Source: Hyphomicrobiales bacterium
GTDB lineage: Bacteria; Pseudomonadota; Alphaproteobacteria; Rhizobiales; Aestuariivirgaceae
Length of the DNA stretch: 6,424 nt
Assembly (NCBI GenBank): GCA_012032065.1
Contig: JAAURV010000192.1
Location: 1-6,424 of the forward strand
Direction: 5' to 3'
Part shown: positions 6,304 to 6,424 of the stretch, in pieces
Layout of the letters: every line of letters starts with the position of its first letter
Position numbering within the stretch: position 1 is the stretch's first letter
The notes under the pieces: generated by a model
What the model was told of the DNA's origin: nothing
The model's database searches: none
What the model saw: only the letters and a program-made list of their open reading frames with translations
Made by a program: the position numbers and the translations under genes

Positions 6304-6424
6304 TCAATACAAGCCCGGGGAACTCGCCGGCACGGCCCCGGGAATCCCGCCGGAAGCGGGCGCCGGCAGCTCCGCCGTCCAGCACGATGTTCTCGCGCCC
6401 CGCCACCGGCTCGGTGCCGGGCCG
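6304..6424 (-). pseudogene. mrcA: Probable penicillin-binding protein 1A, C-terminal tail only, apparent frame change
   Basis: Only the last 40 or so codons are in the window, so neither the transglycosylase nor the transpeptidase domain can be seen. The assignment rests on the tail and on position before prfB. In the frame starting at 6424 the sequence reads RPGTEPVAGRENIVLDGG, the kind of linker found near the end of alphaproteobacterial PBP1A. In the next frame it reads ELPAPASGGIPGAVPASSPGLY and stops at TGA 6304, directly before the terminator; a Pro/Ala/Gly-rich tail ending GLY is common in this family. The first frame, if continued, runs through the terminator into prfB and becomes Arg-rich, which is unlikely. 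One extra base somewhere around 6345-6378 would join them. Because these low-complexity tails vary, the frame change is likely but not certain, and the intactness of the rest of the gene is unknown. The family is a bifunctional peptidoglycan synthase of the inner membrane. Confidence 0.55.

Noticed and set aside
6149..6406. Minus-strand 85-codon frame over the prfB start
   Set aside because: It begins as the mrcA-like tail, then runs through a strong terminator and the RF2 leader in the wrong frame, becoming Arg-rich shadow sequence.

Overview
The window looks like a chromosomal segment from a GC-rich alphaproteobacterium, probably Hyphomicrobiales or a close order. The clues are an AsmA-like/DUF3971 protein with an alphaproteobacterial N-terminus, a bactofilin, and a release factor 2 gene directly behind what reads as the tail of penicillin-binding protein 1A. 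The mrcA-prfB order and the RF2 N-terminal wording (RRHL|DWD across the frameshift) are typical of that class. I cannot name a genus from the sequence.

Layout, left to right. Positions 1-2183 (minus) hold the first 727 codons of a large single-pass AsmA-like envelope protein that runs off the left edge. It starts at a TTG and is divergent from a bactofilin gene on the plus strand (2674-3197); about 490 non-coding bases separate them. The bactofilin is broken. Its beta-helical repeat is intact in protein terms but is spread over three reading frames, as if one extra base sits near 2890 and another near 2912.

Next, all on the minus strand, comes a compact cluster probably read in the order 5042 to 3240: an 84-residue basic, proline-rich protein, a 423-residue sialidase-like beta-propeller protein with one clean Asp-box and no signal peptide, and a 62-residue membrane protein. 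Each has a good Shine-Dalgarno sequence and the gaps are short (62 and 25 nt). This cluster sits between housekeeping genes and is the accessory part of the window; I do not know its function.

At the right, prfB (5127-6255, minus) carries the classical autoregulatory +1 frameshift: SD-like GGAGG, three bases, CTT, then in-frame TGA followed by C. Upstream of it are a strong intrinsic terminator (6282-6302) and the last 40 or so codons of a probable mrcA, whose two halves lie in different frames.

I found no CRISPR array, insertion sequence, tRNA or rRNA. The most useful second-look items are the bactofilin double frameshift, the possible frame change in the mrcA tail (together these raise the question of assembly error versus real decay), and the uncharacterised three-gene cluster. 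I do not see convincing evidence for a wholly new system.
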